Below are positions 12,609 to 24,111 of a DNA stretch of 64,000 nt, piece by piece. The stretch is from Medicago truncatula (Eukaryota; Streptophyta; Magnoliopsida; Fabales; Fabaceae). The notes under the pieces are model-generated. The model was not told the origin of the DNA, searched no databases, and saw nothing but the letters and a program-made list of their open reading frames with translations. Location: positions 60,244,494 through 60,308,493 of the forward strand of contig NC_053045.1 of the NCBI RefSeq assembly GCF_003473485.1, given 5' to 3'. How positions within the stretch are numbered: position 1 is the stretch's first letter; each line of letters starts with the position of its first letter. The translations under genes were made by a program, and so were the position numbers.

Positions 12609-13681
12609 ATTTATATAATAAGGGAAATAAAAAAGAAGAATAATTGAGAAAGTGTGTGTGCGTGTGAGTGTGTAATGAAAGATGAGAACAATGAAATTTA
12701 GTTTAAGGTGGTAAATTAAAAAGCTGTGGTAATGTCTGCTATGAGAGTATCAAGTTTAATTAAAAAAGAATGCAAGTTGATCGTGTGAGAAACAGAGGAA
12801 GATGCGTGAGATTTGAGTGTGTGAGAGAAGAAATAGAGAAAGGAGAATTTTAATAAGAGGTGAGTGACAGAGTTGGTTGGGATTATGTCTTCATGTGTTT
12901 GTATTTGCATCAACATGTATAGTTGTTTCTAGTATTAATGAACAGCTTTCGGTCAACATTTTAAAACATAGTAATTAACAAGTGTGTGATCAAAACGCAC
13001 TCTAATTTGTTTTAAAAAAAAAACACACACAATCTAACATATATAACACTCACTCTTTTATTTGACCGTAAAAATTATGTCCATCCTACAGTTTTACTTA
13101 GAACTCACTTCTAAAATAACGAGACCTTAAATACTTTTCTGTGTTCTAAACGTACATGTTAAAGAATCCGAAAGTAACAATTTTACATTGATAAAACCAT
13201 GTCTTAACTTTAAAATAAATTAAATGTACAGCTTTAAGACGTATATTTTTATGCTGAGTTTATTATCAAGTATTCTTGCGACACAAGTTAGCATTTGCAC
13301 AAAATTAATAATGTGAAATTAAAAAGGTAAATGAGATTAAGAATAAGGTAAAGGATATTGATGTAATGTAAATGAGTATAAGAAGAGTATGACATGCTTG
13401 AATTTGAAGTATAATGCATGCGAGTATTAAAAATTTATAAAAGACGACGCACTCACTGTCACTGGATGTGTAACTACCGCGCGTGCGGGTGTTCTTTTCA
13501 GAATGCAGATTTCAGATCACACTCACCCCACACCACACCACACATTTATACATCAATTATTACATTCACTAGCTTTATACTATCACGTGAATTCACTCCC
13601 TTTTGCCTTCAATATAAACATTGAAGTTGTTAAATGGAATGACTCAGTAAGCCAGCACATATAAGTGTATTGGATTGGAGC
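12609..13681. other. Intergenic, upstream of the BIG GRAIN-like gene
   Basis: This stretch holds the 5' flank of the minus-strand gene. A TATA-like TTATATAA lies only about 10 bases from the ATG, so it is more likely leader than promoter. TG-rich simple sequence occurs near 12650-12675. Open frames at 12716-12916 and 13418-13624 show no domain. The last eight bases (13674-13681, ATTGGAGC) are the target duplication of the next element. Confidence 0.4.
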
Positions 13682-14484
13682 CTGTGAAGCCCGGATACGA
13701 GATACGATACGGATACGATACTGCACCGATACGCCGATACGGAAAAATTTCAAAAATCAAGATACGATACGGCTGAGATACGTTAATAAAAAAAATTATA
13801 CAATTAAATGTACAATATAATTATAACCATTTTTTTAATATGCAAATATATTAACAAGATACAAATCAGCTTCCTAATCCGGTTCATTCAAAGACAACTA
13901 TGCTAACTCAATTCCAACACCATCAAGCGGTTCATGCGCATCTCCACCAATGTCCCACATTCTCGATTGTCCTTTCTTATATCCATCTTCTTTCCTTGAC
14001 AAGAGTCGAAGATTAATATGCACATAAACCAAATCTTCTACCCTTTTTGGATCCATTTTGTTTCTTTTCAAAGAATGGATAAAAGAGAAAGTACCCCAAT
14101 TTCTCTCACAACATGAGGAAGAACAAGGTTGCACAAGAAGCTTTAAACCCTAATTTCTCGACGGTGGCCAAAGTGTGGTGTGGTGTGGGTCGTACTAGCA
14201 CCAAAAAAAGATAAAGGAAATGTATATATATTATAGTAATATAATGTTTTTATTCTGATTTTTTACAAAAAAAAAAAAAACAGAAATCAAAATAATATAA
14301 AGAACACAAGTATCCGTGCGTATCGAGACGTATCGGAAAGTATCAGATAATTATTTTTTAAAAAAATAAAATTTAATATTTGGATACTCTCCGGATACGT
14401 ATCGGGAAGTATCGGGCAGGTATCGGTGCAGGATACGCAGGGGATACAGTACGTCATCCATTTTGAAGTATCGGGGCTTCACAG
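13682..14484 (-). mobile_element. hAT-type transposon with a transposase remnant and 8-bp target duplication
   Basis: The 803-base element starts CTGTGAAGCCC and ends GGGCTTCACAG, flanked on both sides by ATTGGAGC (13674-13681 and 14485-14492). An 8-bp duplication is the hAT hallmark. Many GATACG/CGTATC motifs crowd both ends, like subterminal transposase-binding repeats. On the minus strand, 13898-14134 encodes ERNWGTFSFIHSLKRN and DLVYVHINLRLLSR, matching the C-terminal dimerisation region of hAT transposases. Most of the transposase is missing, so the copy is non-autonomous. Confidence 0.88.
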
Positions 14485-14492
14485 ATTGGAGC

Positions 14493-15354
14493 TAATTAAT
14501 ATCATATGACTCTATTACTCTTCTCACTTTCATTCATTTTTGTTCTAAAACATCCCAAATTTACCAAATTACTCCTCAACGGCAGTTGACTAATTTACGC
14601 TTAAGGTAATTTGATATTTTTTTAGGTGTTTTAGAGCAAACATAAATGAAAGTGAGAAGAGTAATAACCATGTTAAATTGAGCCAAACCCAAACATGAAT
14701 GGTATATCCACTCCCATGTGAACATTTTATATTGAAAATTGCATTAATTTATTTCTCAAAAGTTGAATATTTCATGTGAATTAATTATTTTCAATAAATA
14801 CTTACTATTTTTAGAATCTATAACATGTGCTCTAAAGACATAAGTTAGCAAAACCCTTAAAAATATATTTATTGTACACCAAAATTAATCTTTCACATGT
14901 TAAGTTTGTAACCAAGAAACCACATTTTCTCCGCTCTTCCACTCTCGTTAATGACCTAATAGCACTTTCAAGCATCATATATGGCATTATACACATCCAA
15001 CTTCAACAAACCACCTCCTACGTTAACAATTTAAACTCTAGTTATATTCCTTCAAATTAAACTAAATTATTTTTTGGGTGAAATATGTTTTAAATAAATT
15101 CCTACAAAGTTATAAGCTTTTAAGTTTAGTCTCTAGAGAAAATTGATTCACTTTTAATATCTATTTGTATTTTATAGAGACTATTTTGGAGGACTAAAAG
15201 TATCCATATTTTGTATCTTTAATTGTTAAGATTATGATTTTCATGTTTTTGCATTTCTAATTGACTTTTTTTTTTTTTTTTTGAAGGATAATGCCACCTT
15301 CTATTGGTAAGTAAGGTTATGAGTTTCATGTTTTGTTTGTTGCTATAATTGACG
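14493..15354. other. Intergenic with a Mutator-like repeat scrap
   Basis: No gene is supported. Around 15075-15200 there is a degenerate copy of the 'aaataa.ttcctacaaa...' type of terminal repeat also seen at 59-584 and 23572-23850. Around 15225-15335, similar sequences ('attatgattttcatgttttt' and 'ggttatgagtttcatgtttt') flank a stretch with about 17 T followed by GAAGGATAATGCC. This could be a small A-tailed retro-insertion on the minus strand with a decayed duplication. Confidence 0.35.
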
Positions 15355-16247
15355 GAATTCTATCAAAGGTAGAAACCTTGCGAACACGTCTAATTGTGAT
15401 ATCTTGACAGAGTATCATGACATGGGTGTCGAGGGTAGTAGATTACAAAGCTTACGCAACTGATTCAATTTTAGATTTTGCTTACTTTTATTGCCTCCAA
15501 GATGATGAAACATGGAGGTGGTCATTTTTCTTATGGGATTGCTGATAATTTGAACGATCCAAAATACAAATATTGGTCTAATTCATTTATTTCAATTTTT
15601 TTATGTATATATTTTGGTTCAATTCTCGGGGTCTGTTATTTATATTTCCTTCAAATAAGCCTTTCTTACTATTTATTGTTTTATGAAAATATTGACATCA
15701 ATCTAATTTGAGTAAGTGGTGGGAAAGGAAAAGAATCATATTCTTTGTCTAGGATGATTTAACGAATAATATATGATGATTTGATATGATATGATTAAAA
15801 TACTTTTTGGACTGGTATAACTAATGTATAGTTTCTTATTTTATTGATATTATCTACAATTTCCTATCATGCTATATTTGAAATACATTAATTGTTTCTA
15901 TTATTTTTGCTTTTAGACTATGTATTATTTTTAATTTAATGATCATGATATTGCAGATTACCAAATGCTCCAGATATAGATATGGGGGGTTGGGATTCCT
16001 ACAGAAAGAGCTTATGTATATAAGTTTACCACTCAATCGAAGGGGTGGTGTTTATAGTTCTGATGGTGATGTAATCGTTCCCGTTTTAAGCGTTGGTTTC
16101 ATGTGTGCAAAAGCTTGGCGTGGAAGAAGACGCTTCAATCCTTCAGGAATTTGTGCATACATTAGAGGTGATAATCTTCTAAAGGTAGGGGATAGAGTGC
16201 ACTCTGATATTTTCAAATTTTATGAAAACATCAAATTAAAGCTCTAG
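15355..16247 (+). pseudogene. PDAT-like (phospholipid:diacylglycerol acyltransferase) pseudogene, 3' part
   Basis: PDAT moves an acyl chain from phospholipid to diacylglycerol to make triacylglycerol in the ER. Two exon-like blocks remain. At about 15440-15575 the reading is ASKMMKHGGGHFSYGIADNL followed by NDPKYKYWSN. From 15956, after a preserved TTGCAG acceptor, it is LPNAPDIDM, then GGVYSSDGDVIVPVLSVGFM, CAKAWRGRRRFNPSGI, and VHSDIFKFYENIKLKL with a stop at 16247. An extra G after PNAPDIDM shifts the frame. The stretch between AYIRGD and VHSDIF, which in intact enzymes holds the SGAHVDIMGN segment with the catalytic His, is missing. More frame damage lies upstream of 15478. The retained intron shows a DNA-level duplicate, not a processed copy. 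The N-terminal half is absent. Confidence 0.85.
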
Positions 16248-16499
16248 ATTCACACAGTAAACCTAACTCTTTAAACTCATGACATTAATTTTGCATCAGT
16301 CTTTGTATAAAATAACTTTATTCTTGTATTGCCGCATCTAATATTTCATACACAAATTTTGTGTTCCATTTTAATTGTCCATAAGGTTTCAACCAAAGTA
16401 TTAAGATTGATTTGGTCAAGGTTCAATTGGATCAAATTTTTAACTTTGTGGTTGAACTAATGTTAAACTGTGGTTAAGTGTTTGTTTGGATACACGTTT
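16248..16499. other. Spacer between the PDAT pseudogene and a LINE fragment
   Basis: AT-rich sequence with no coding frame. Around 16395-16480 short stretches about 'ggttgaactaatgttaaac' repeat loosely. The exact 3' border of the neighbouring LINE was not found. Confidence 0.3.
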
Positions 16500-18430
16500 C
16501 TTCCTTTTTTCCCTCACGTCCCAAGGTAATATTGTCGTGATTTTATAACTCTAAAATTCCTAACTTCTTACTTTTCGTGCATTTGGAAATTGTTTCATCA
16601 ATGAATATGACATGTTCATGTTAGGATATCTCCTCATAGTATAATTCCATGGGCATGAAAAATATGCGGTTCTATCAAATCCCATATTTTGAGTTATTTT
16701 CAAGTATCTATAGCAATACGACAAGTAACAAAAAGATGCCAAGAATTTTCACCATAAGAACCACAACAAATGCAATTTTAAGGACAAAGTGCCTTTTTTT
16801 GTGACAAGCTAGCTTAGCTCTAGTTAGCAAGCAATCTCCGAATGAAATTATTTACCACCAATGGTGCCTCCAAATTCCGGACTAAAGACCAATCACCAAA
16901 TGCATGTAAGCTAGATCTATCAAACAAGTTATTTACGACTTATTTGTTAGCAGATTTGACAGTGAACATACCTCTTGCATCTGACCACCAATGTAGATTA
17001 TCTTCTTTTATTGAGTCTAACAAAGGAGTTGGCAAAACTTTTTCAGCATTCTCGTGAAACATATTGCAGCCTCATCCCAACTTTTGGTGCCTTCCCAAAT
17101 TAGATCATGTACCATGAGATGTGTATATACTAGGAAAGTGAGAGGAGTAATATTACTAAACTATCATTCATATTACGACGAAGTGCATATATTTCTCTAA
17201 GTAAAATTCATATTATTACCAATTCTCACCTCCGCATAAAATATTTGATTTTGAGAACTAAGTCACCAAAGAGTGAGGATTGGTAATAACTTTTCAAGCT
17301 TGCTTAACTAACATAGATAGATTAAAAATAAACTATCAGTCATATTACGACCAAGTGCATACGTTTCTCTAACTAAAATTCATATTATCACCAATTCTCG
17401 CCTGCGCAGAAAATATTTGGCTTTGAGAACTTAAGTCACCAAAGAGCGAGGATTGGCAAAAACTTTTCAAGCTTGCTTGACTAACATAGATAGATTAAAA
17501 ATAAACTATCAGTCATATTACGACGAAGTGCATATGTTTCTCTAACTAAAATTCATATTATTACCAATTCTCGCGTGCGCAGAAAATATTTGGCTTTGAG
17601 AACTTAAGTCACCAAAGAGTGAGGATTGGCAGTAACTTTTCAAGCTTGCTTGACTAACATAGATAGATTAAAAATAAACTATCAGTCTTATTACGACGAA
17701 GTGCATATGTTTCTCTAACTAAAATTCATATTATTACGAATTCTCGCCTGCGCAGAAAATATATGGCTTTGAGAACTTAAGTCACCAAAGAGTGAGGATT
17801 GACAATAACTTTTCAAGCTTGCTTGACTAACATAGATGGATTAAAAATAAACTATTAGTCTTATTACGACGAAGTGCATATGTTTCTCTAACTAAAATTC
17901 ATATTATCACCAATTCTCGCCTGCGCAGAAAATATATGGCTTTGAGAACTTAAGTCACCAAAGAGTGAGGATTGACAATAACTTTTCAAGCTTGCTTGAC
18001 TAACATAGATAGATTAAAAACATATAAATTTCTAAATCTCATACCTCCATATTGCTTCAATATAAAGAGTTTGCCCAATGATAACTAATGAATACCATGG
18101 TTGTTGCCTCAATTTGAACCCCACTAAAAGGAGTTCATCATCTTTTGAGTGTCATCAACAAGAGATTGAGGGATTGGAAAAATGCTCATCATATAAGTTG
18201 AAATTGATTGAACCATAAAATTTATGAGATCTTCTCTACTAGCGCGAGACAAAGCTTTACTCTTCCAAGAAGTTATTTTTTGCCAAACCTTATCCTTGAT
18301 GAAATCGAAGACCGATTTTTTGTTCCTTCCAATCATGGATGACAACCCCAAATACTTTCCGATGCCAAAAGTAATGTTGACATCCAAGACACTAGCAACA
18401 CCATTTTTCAGTTGGTGACGTTCTGACTAA
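16500..18430 (-). mobile_element. L1-type LINE fragment interrupted by its own tandem array
   Basis: Minus strand. 18418 to 18120 reads FGIGKYLGLSSMIGRNKKSV, then WKSKALSRASREDLINFMVQ and QKMMNSF, the segment at the C-terminal edge of plant LINE reverse transcriptase. About 17080 to 16680 reads NCICCGSYGENSWHLFVTC, the Cys/His core of the zf-RVT domain. Between them lies a 173-bp tandem array (17157-18021) whose unit also comes from LINE coding sequence. Several stops and shifts are present. The 5' part (endonuclease and most of the RT) is missing. Borders are approximate and no clear poly-A or target duplication was found. Confidence 0.78.
17157..18021 (-). repeat. Five-copy 173-bp tandem repeat derived from LINE coding sequence
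   Basis: The landmark AAGTGCAT recurs at 17181, 17353, 17526, 17699 and 17872, giving spacings of 172, 173, 173 and 173. Copies 2-5 are nearly identical, and copy 1 is the most diverged (TTTGATTTTGAG instead of TTTGGCTTTGAG, for example). On the minus strand each unit reads FNLSMLVKQA, stop, KVIANPHSLVT, stop, VLKAKYF. This matches the LINE segment between reverse transcriptase and the zinc domain (usual pattern FNLAML.KQGWR....NP.SL....LKAKYFP). The array therefore grew from a piece of the LINE in which it sits. Confidence 0.85.
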
Positions 18431-18465
18431 AGAAAACTTCGAATTTCTAAAAATTAATCACTCCA

Positions 18466-18600
18466 TCCGTCCTTAGGTATAAGACTTTTTTATAAACTGT
18501 CTCTAAACATAAAATCCTCTACCAATTTCAAGAGTCATTTATTGATTTTGTTAAAATAATTTTTTATGTGAATTAATTATTTCTGTATTTATGTGCAATT
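18466..18600 (+). mobile_element. Single end of a Stowaway-like MITE
   Basis: CTCCATCCGTCCTTAGGTATAAG is a variant of the CTCCCTCCGTCC...TATAAG terminus common to plant Tc1/mariner MITEs. No matching right end occurs before the WAV2 leader, so the copy appears truncated. The right limit given is arbitrary. Confidence 0.4.
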
Positions 18601-18839
18601 AAAAGATTAATCCTTTGAGTCGGTTATTTCTGCAAGAAAGAAAAGAAAATGAGTGAAAGGAAGGAAGCAACACAACACAGCCAGTCCCACATCTTGACTT
18701 TTGGTACTATAATCTCACCCGATTCGTATTCATGAAACAATCTCATTATTTCGGTGTTTCCCAAGAAACCCTCCAATTCATTTCAATTTCCGCTTAATCC
18801 AAACGCGCTTAATTCTTCTTCGAATCTCTGCACAAACAA

Positions 18840-21025
18840 ATGGTTTCGTACATGAACATTCTACTCTACGGCGTCGGAGGCTTAGTCGTCGCCGGCATGG
18901 CATTGCTCGTCGCGTTTCAGGAGAAGCTTGTTTACGTTCCGGTCTTACCAGGTCTCACCAAATCCTACGCTATCACTCCTTCTCGTCTCAGACTCACCTA
19001 TGAAGATATCTGGCTTTCTTCTTCTGATGGTGTTCGTCTTCATGCTTGGTTCATCAAGCTTTTTCCTGATACCAGAGGTTTATTTTCGTTTTCAATTTTC
19101 GTCAATTTTGGTTATTTGAGTTTTCATTTCTATGAATTGTTTAGATCGAAAGTGAATAGGGTATTATATTTTGTGGATTCAATAATTTAAGCACTATCAT
19201 GGTTGAATTGAGGTTTGTTCATTCAAGAGTGTGAAATAGTATGTGTGAGGGGTTCTTTCTATAGTACCTAAATTGAAATTTGAATTGAGTCAAAAAAAAA
19301 TTGAAATTTGAAATTCCAAAAAAAATGTCTTTTTTAGGAACCCAATAATTGAATTGAAAAGAATCAACAATTTTATTGAAAAAACTCTCCTCAAGGGTTT
19401 CCCTAGGCTTCTGTTAATAATTTTGTGGACTAAACTGAGTAATTAAATTAAATTAACGCACATTTGAGGACTAAACTAGTAAACATGATAGACATTCATA
19501 GATGTTTTTGCAATTTTGATAGATTTAGAGACTACAGTGACAACACCAGCCTCACACATTTAAGGACGAAAATGGTTGTTTACTCGAGTAAATATTAGTT
19601 GGTGTTGCTGATTTGCTATGAATATGCACATACTCTTTGAACTCTATAATGTAATTCATGTATGTATACGTGTGCTGTTCTAATGCAGTTCTTCTTTCTT
19701 ATTTTGTATTTGCAGGTCCAACCATTTTGTTTTTCCAAGAAAATGCTGGAAGTATCCTGGTTGTTGTAGATATTACAACGTTAGGGGTTAGGTTGTGATT
19801 GTTATTTCATTTTATCTATCTTTACTTGATCAGGTTCAATTTCTTTTGAAGGCCTTGACTACTAACTTTTAGATATTGCCCATCGCCTAGAAATGGTTCG
19901 TATAATGTTGCAGCAGTTACAATGCAATGTTTTCATGCTTTCTTACAGAGGGTATGTATCTTCCTTGACACCTTAAGCTTTTGATTTTTCATGCATTTGA
20001 ATGAAATCCACATGTCACCTTATGACTGAGTTGGCTTTAAGGCATCCTCATTTGATTTTACAGTTACGGAGCAAGTGAGGGCTCTCCTTCTCAGAAGGGA
20101 ATTACTAAGGATGCTCAGGTATGCTGTTTGATTCATATCCTTGTGTGTTATTGGTCTTTAGACCTCTTTATTGAAATTTCTTCAATTTTATTACCTCATT
20201 GTGCCCAGGCTGCATTGGATCATCTTTCGCAGAGGTCTGATATTGATACATCTAGAATAGTTGTATTTGGACGGTCACTTGGGGGTGCAGTTGGAGCTGT
20301 ACTAACAAGAAATAACCCTGAAAAGGTACCTCTGGTATACTATGTATATTGGTTTTCATGCTGTGCTTGGAGAAAATTAAATTGATAGTTTTTTGAATTT
20401 AAGTTGTCTCCCTGGTTTATAGTATGAAGATATATATTCCTTCAGAATGTCAATACTATATGAATTAATACCGCATGCATTATAGGTAGCTAGGTTCTTA
20501 AGTGAAGGCATATAGCAAGGCTGTATAATGTAGCTCCAAATTTCTAGTTTTCTAAGGTTTCTCTTGTCGTAAATAGATAACTCAATTAATGATTCTAAAC
20601 ATGATGAGAGAAAAGAATTTTGGACTTGTTGAATCAATCTTATTTTAGATTATTGAGTGTGCCAATTTTATGGCTCTCCCCCTGGTACACATGCCTTAAA
20701 AAATATGTTCCTATTAGGATTGTAGATTTGTTTGTGTAGCTTTGATTTTAAAGCAAATCCACGCTATCAATCAATTCCTTGAATAATAGCATGGAAAGAA
20801 ATTTACAAGCTTTTGTTCATTGCTCTTAAGTGTTGGAAAATTATATAGGAATCCCTTCCTTGAGCAAATTTTCTTTGTTATGTTATACTTATATCGTGAA
20901 GCATTTTACTTACTAGCATTATTCTCTTGGGCTTCCATATAGCATAAATAAGATTCTTTGCACAGGTTCTAAAGGGCCAATTTTGTATGCTGGTTTTGGA
21001 GAAGTATCAGCATGGTTTTCTATAC

Positions 21026-21061
<36 letters not shown>

Positions 21062-22641
21062 GTAAAATCAAAGAGCTATGTAAATAGGGTGGATTCTAAG
21101 GTGAGGGTTCAATTAAGTCCCTCACTGGTGGAGCTGAAAATATGCACCTCTAGATTTAATCAACGGTCTAATTTTATTAAAAAAAAAAAAATAGAACATT
21201 TACACATTCTCACACTCAATCTTACCGCTACCATCATCACGAAAAACACAAGTGCAATTTCTGCATAAAAAAATGCAGAGCATTCAATTTGACGGACATT
21301 GTCATCATCGTAAGTGTTGGAAAATTTTTTGATCTAGCAAATTATATTCAAATTTCAGAACATTGAACTCGAGAGTTTGTGGTAACTGTCGTTATTGTTG
21401 TTGTTCCAATAACTTATGCTCTTTAATGCCCAATTCCCACCAAGTGCTTTACATGAAGAAATTTCTCTGAAGACACATGGATTTTCTTTTGCAGAACAGA
21501 ACATGAAGATTGTTATTGACATTACTGTTAATTTTTGTAAAAAAAAAAATAAAAAATTATTGTCAATACTAATTTTCTCATGTTATGAATCACCTCTTTC
21601 AACAACGTATGATTTAATTTTTGTGTATCTTGCTTTCTTGTCTTGGACAATAGCCGAAACTGCAACGAATTGATTCCGTGAATCAAAATCTTTTCCTTGG
21701 ATTCTCTCATAAGGACAAGTTTGTGTGCGAGAGTGCATTGATGTTCTATTTTTGTTTTTAATTAATCTGGATCACCGATTAAATTTGACGGTATATTTTT
21801 CCTGCTCACTTTAGAAGCCTCACCTTAGAAGCCACCTGAAAATAGACTCCAATATTTTGTTTTCAAAATAATTCCAGATTATTTTCCTTGCTTTGGTATG
21901 GAATGTTCTCATTGATCGCCTTGATGTGTATTTAATGAAGTGAGACTTCAAGCAGAGGCTTTTACCTGTAAGGTGTTCCAAGCTTTCTTATTTTGACAAC
22001 TTTTTTACATAACCTTTCTGCATTTTAGGTTGCTGGACTGATACTTGAAAACACTTTTACGTCTATATTGGATATGGCTGGAGTTTTGTTACCCTTTTTG
22101 AAGTGGTTTATTGGAGGTAGCGGTACAAAAGGTCCTAAGCTACTCAATTGTGTTGTACGTTCTCCATGGAGTACTATTGATGTTGTTGGAGAGGTGAGGG
22201 ATGATGGATACTCTTACCAAATTCTGCCCTTTATTTTTCTGCTCCTCTGATTAGGATTACGTCACTTGGGCATAATGAATTCGATTTTATATATTCAATG
22301 GATAGATAATTGACTTTTAAGTATATTAATTTTAATCTTTTAATATATTTTGTCTCTAGAAAGGAAGTATGCAGTGTCTGACCATTAGCTTTTTATTACT
22401 GGTTTAATTGCAGATTAAGCAGCCTATCCTTTTTCTTTCTGGATTGCAAGATGAGATGGTCCCCGCATCACATATGCAAATGCTATATGCTAAGGCAGCT
22501 GCTCGTAATAATCGGTGTCTCTTTGTTGAGTTTCCCACTGGCATGCATATGGATACTTGGCTAGCTGGTGGTGATCAGTACTGGAGAACAATTCAACAGT
22601 TTCTTGAACAACATGCTCCAGAGAGAAATGGTAATTTATAA
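18840..22641 (+). CDS. WAV2: WAV2-type alpha/beta hydrolase (BEM46/ABHD13 family)
   Basis: Seven exons: 18840-19077, 19716-19751, 19873-19951, 20064-20118, 20209-20325, 22029-22193, 22414-22641. They join in frame at GT/AG sites into 305 residues, close to Arabidopsis WAV2. An N-terminal membrane anchor (about residues 8-26) is followed by FQEKLVYVPVLPG. The hydrolase fold then shows the oxyanion-region FFQENAGN (86-92), the nucleophile elbow FGRSLGGA with Ser159, the acid loop GLQDEMVP with Asp243, and GMHMDTW with His275. The triad is complete. Arabidopsis WAV2 is a membrane-associated protein that restrains root bending and waving, and its substrate is unknown. Intron 5 (20326-22028) is long and holds a GT run. 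The alternative name ABHD13-like is equally valid. Confidence 0.95.
19271..19312 (+). repeat. Tiny A-tailed insertion in WAV2 intron 1
   Basis: AATTGAAATTTGAA (19271-19284 and 19299-19312) flanks the 14-base insert TTGAGTC plus seven A. The 14-bp duplication is perfect. The layout is the same as at 11271-11337 and 55535-55581. Confidence 0.5.
21031..21058 (+). repeat. (GT)14 microsatellite in WAV2 intron 5
   Basis: Fourteen uninterrupted GT units. It is intronic and a likely polymorphic marker. Confidence 0.95.
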
Positions 22642-23571
22642 TTTATTCAAGCTGCATTTCAAAACTGAAATGGATGGGTTAAGAAAGTGGAGTAGCTTCT
22701 GCTTAATTAATTGCATACATTTTATACAACTTTTGTATTTTTCGGTGTGGTTTTCTTTCTTTTTAGTCCGTTCATTTTCTTATAGGACTCTGCCTTTGTG
22801 ATTTGTCCATTGCATCATTAATTCTCACAAACTTCATCTAGCCATTGTTGTGATAGTTTCTTGTCCCCTTTTTAGTTCTATCTGCTGACAATCTCCTTTG
22901 ATGCTCTTGCTCATTTCTTAATTGATGTTTTAATAATGCTGCCAGATGCTGGTGCAAGGTGATTGGCTGACATTAGATTATTGCAATGATACTAATTGGC
23001 TAACTAAGGATTCAAACAGTTGCAGCCCGTAAGAGCCCTCTGTGAAAAGATGCTTCCTGCTGGGACATGCCGCGCCACTGCAGGCTATTTCATTGGACAA
23101 TTTTGGTTGGATTGGTTTTCAGAACTTGAAAGATGCCTAGACAATTTGTGATTCCTTTTGCTATACTGTACATCTACATTCTGGATGCCTAATCAAATTT
23201 GACAAGTGTCTTGTAGAATAATAATTCATTAATGCCATATATACATGTGTATGTACTGTTATTTATGCTGTTATTAAAGAATGGGTTCTTTTCTTTCCTA
23301 CTAATTCAAGCCGAGACAGTGATATCGATTTCTGTCTGTTGATTTCAAATTTCTTGTTACTTTTTTTTTCTTCAATTCTCTATATAGAAAATTTGAATGC
23401 CAGACTTGATGCATTATATTTTGTGGTGAGGACTTGAACTGCTATGTCAATGTCATTGACATATCTGAGTTAGCATCGTGTTAACTTGTGCTGTAGACAA
23501 GTTTAAGTTTTCTGGAAAGTATTGGCCTTTAATAAAAAAATCGCTGAAGATTGGTGAGAAATTAATTAATA
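22642..23571. other. 3' flank of WAV2
   Basis: No further coding frame. The sequence to about 23280 is likely 3' untranslated and downstream DNA of WAV2. Nothing else is recognised. Confidence 0.4.
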
Positions 23572-23850
23572 TAGGGTTAAATAAGTTATCCGTCCCTACA
23601 AATATAACGAATTTTGATTTTAGTCCATAAAAAATTAAAATGAATGTTTTCATCCTCACAAAAATTTATTTTGTTTTTGGTCCTTAATAGTCACTTTATG
23701 TTCATGTGAATGTCAAAATTATAACTTTTTTATGTTCAAATTGTATCTGTTATGTCCATTTATTATGTTCAATATTTATATATTCATATTATATTAAAAA
23801 AATGTAAAAATTATATCCATTAGAGACCAAAAATAAAACAAAAAAAATTG
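23572..23850. mobile_element. Degenerate Mutator-type MITE
   Basis: The left end 'gggttaaataagttatccgt' followed by 'tttttggtcctt' resembles the element at 59-584. The right side has the complementary 'gagaccaaaaataaaac' but lacks the outer terminus. It is decayed or truncated and no duplication was found. Confidence 0.45.
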
Positions 23851-23949
23851 TGAATATATGTATCAACTCATGAACCAAGTCTAGAACTTCAGAAAATATG
23901 GCTACATATCACAGTTGAATCCAACCAAGCAGCTTCTTCAAACACTAAA

Positions 23950-24040
23950 TCTTTTTTGCTAGTAGCCGGGGTTCGAACCACAGACCTTGCATATATTATG
24001 CATTGTCCAAACCAACTGAGCTATGCTCACGAGGATTTCA
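23950..24040 (-). mobile_element. tRNA-derived SINE fragment
   Basis: On the minus strand, CATAGCTCAGTTGG (A-box-like) is followed about 40 bases later by GGTTCGAACCCCGG (B-box-like), then AGCAAAAAAG. The spacing and order fit a pol III promoter. No acceptor-stem fold of a real tRNA is seen, so I call it a SINE and not a tRNA gene. Confidence 0.55.
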
Positions 24041-24111
24041 AACACTACATCTCATAAGGATAGACCCTTTTCTTGATAAAAAAGAAAAGAAAAAGAACCT
24101 ACATTCACTAG

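Noticed and set aside
17157-18021. CRISPR-like array
   Set aside because: The units are contiguous 173-bp tandem copies without spacers, in plant DNA, and derive from LINE coding sequence.
18466-18600. Complete Stowaway MITE upstream of WAV2
   Set aside because: Only one terminus is present; no complementary right end was found.
23950-24040. Functional tRNA gene
   Set aside because: A- and B-box-like motifs are present but there is no acceptor stem, anticodon stem or proper spacing. The same text recurs at 28205 and 63545, as for a SINE.
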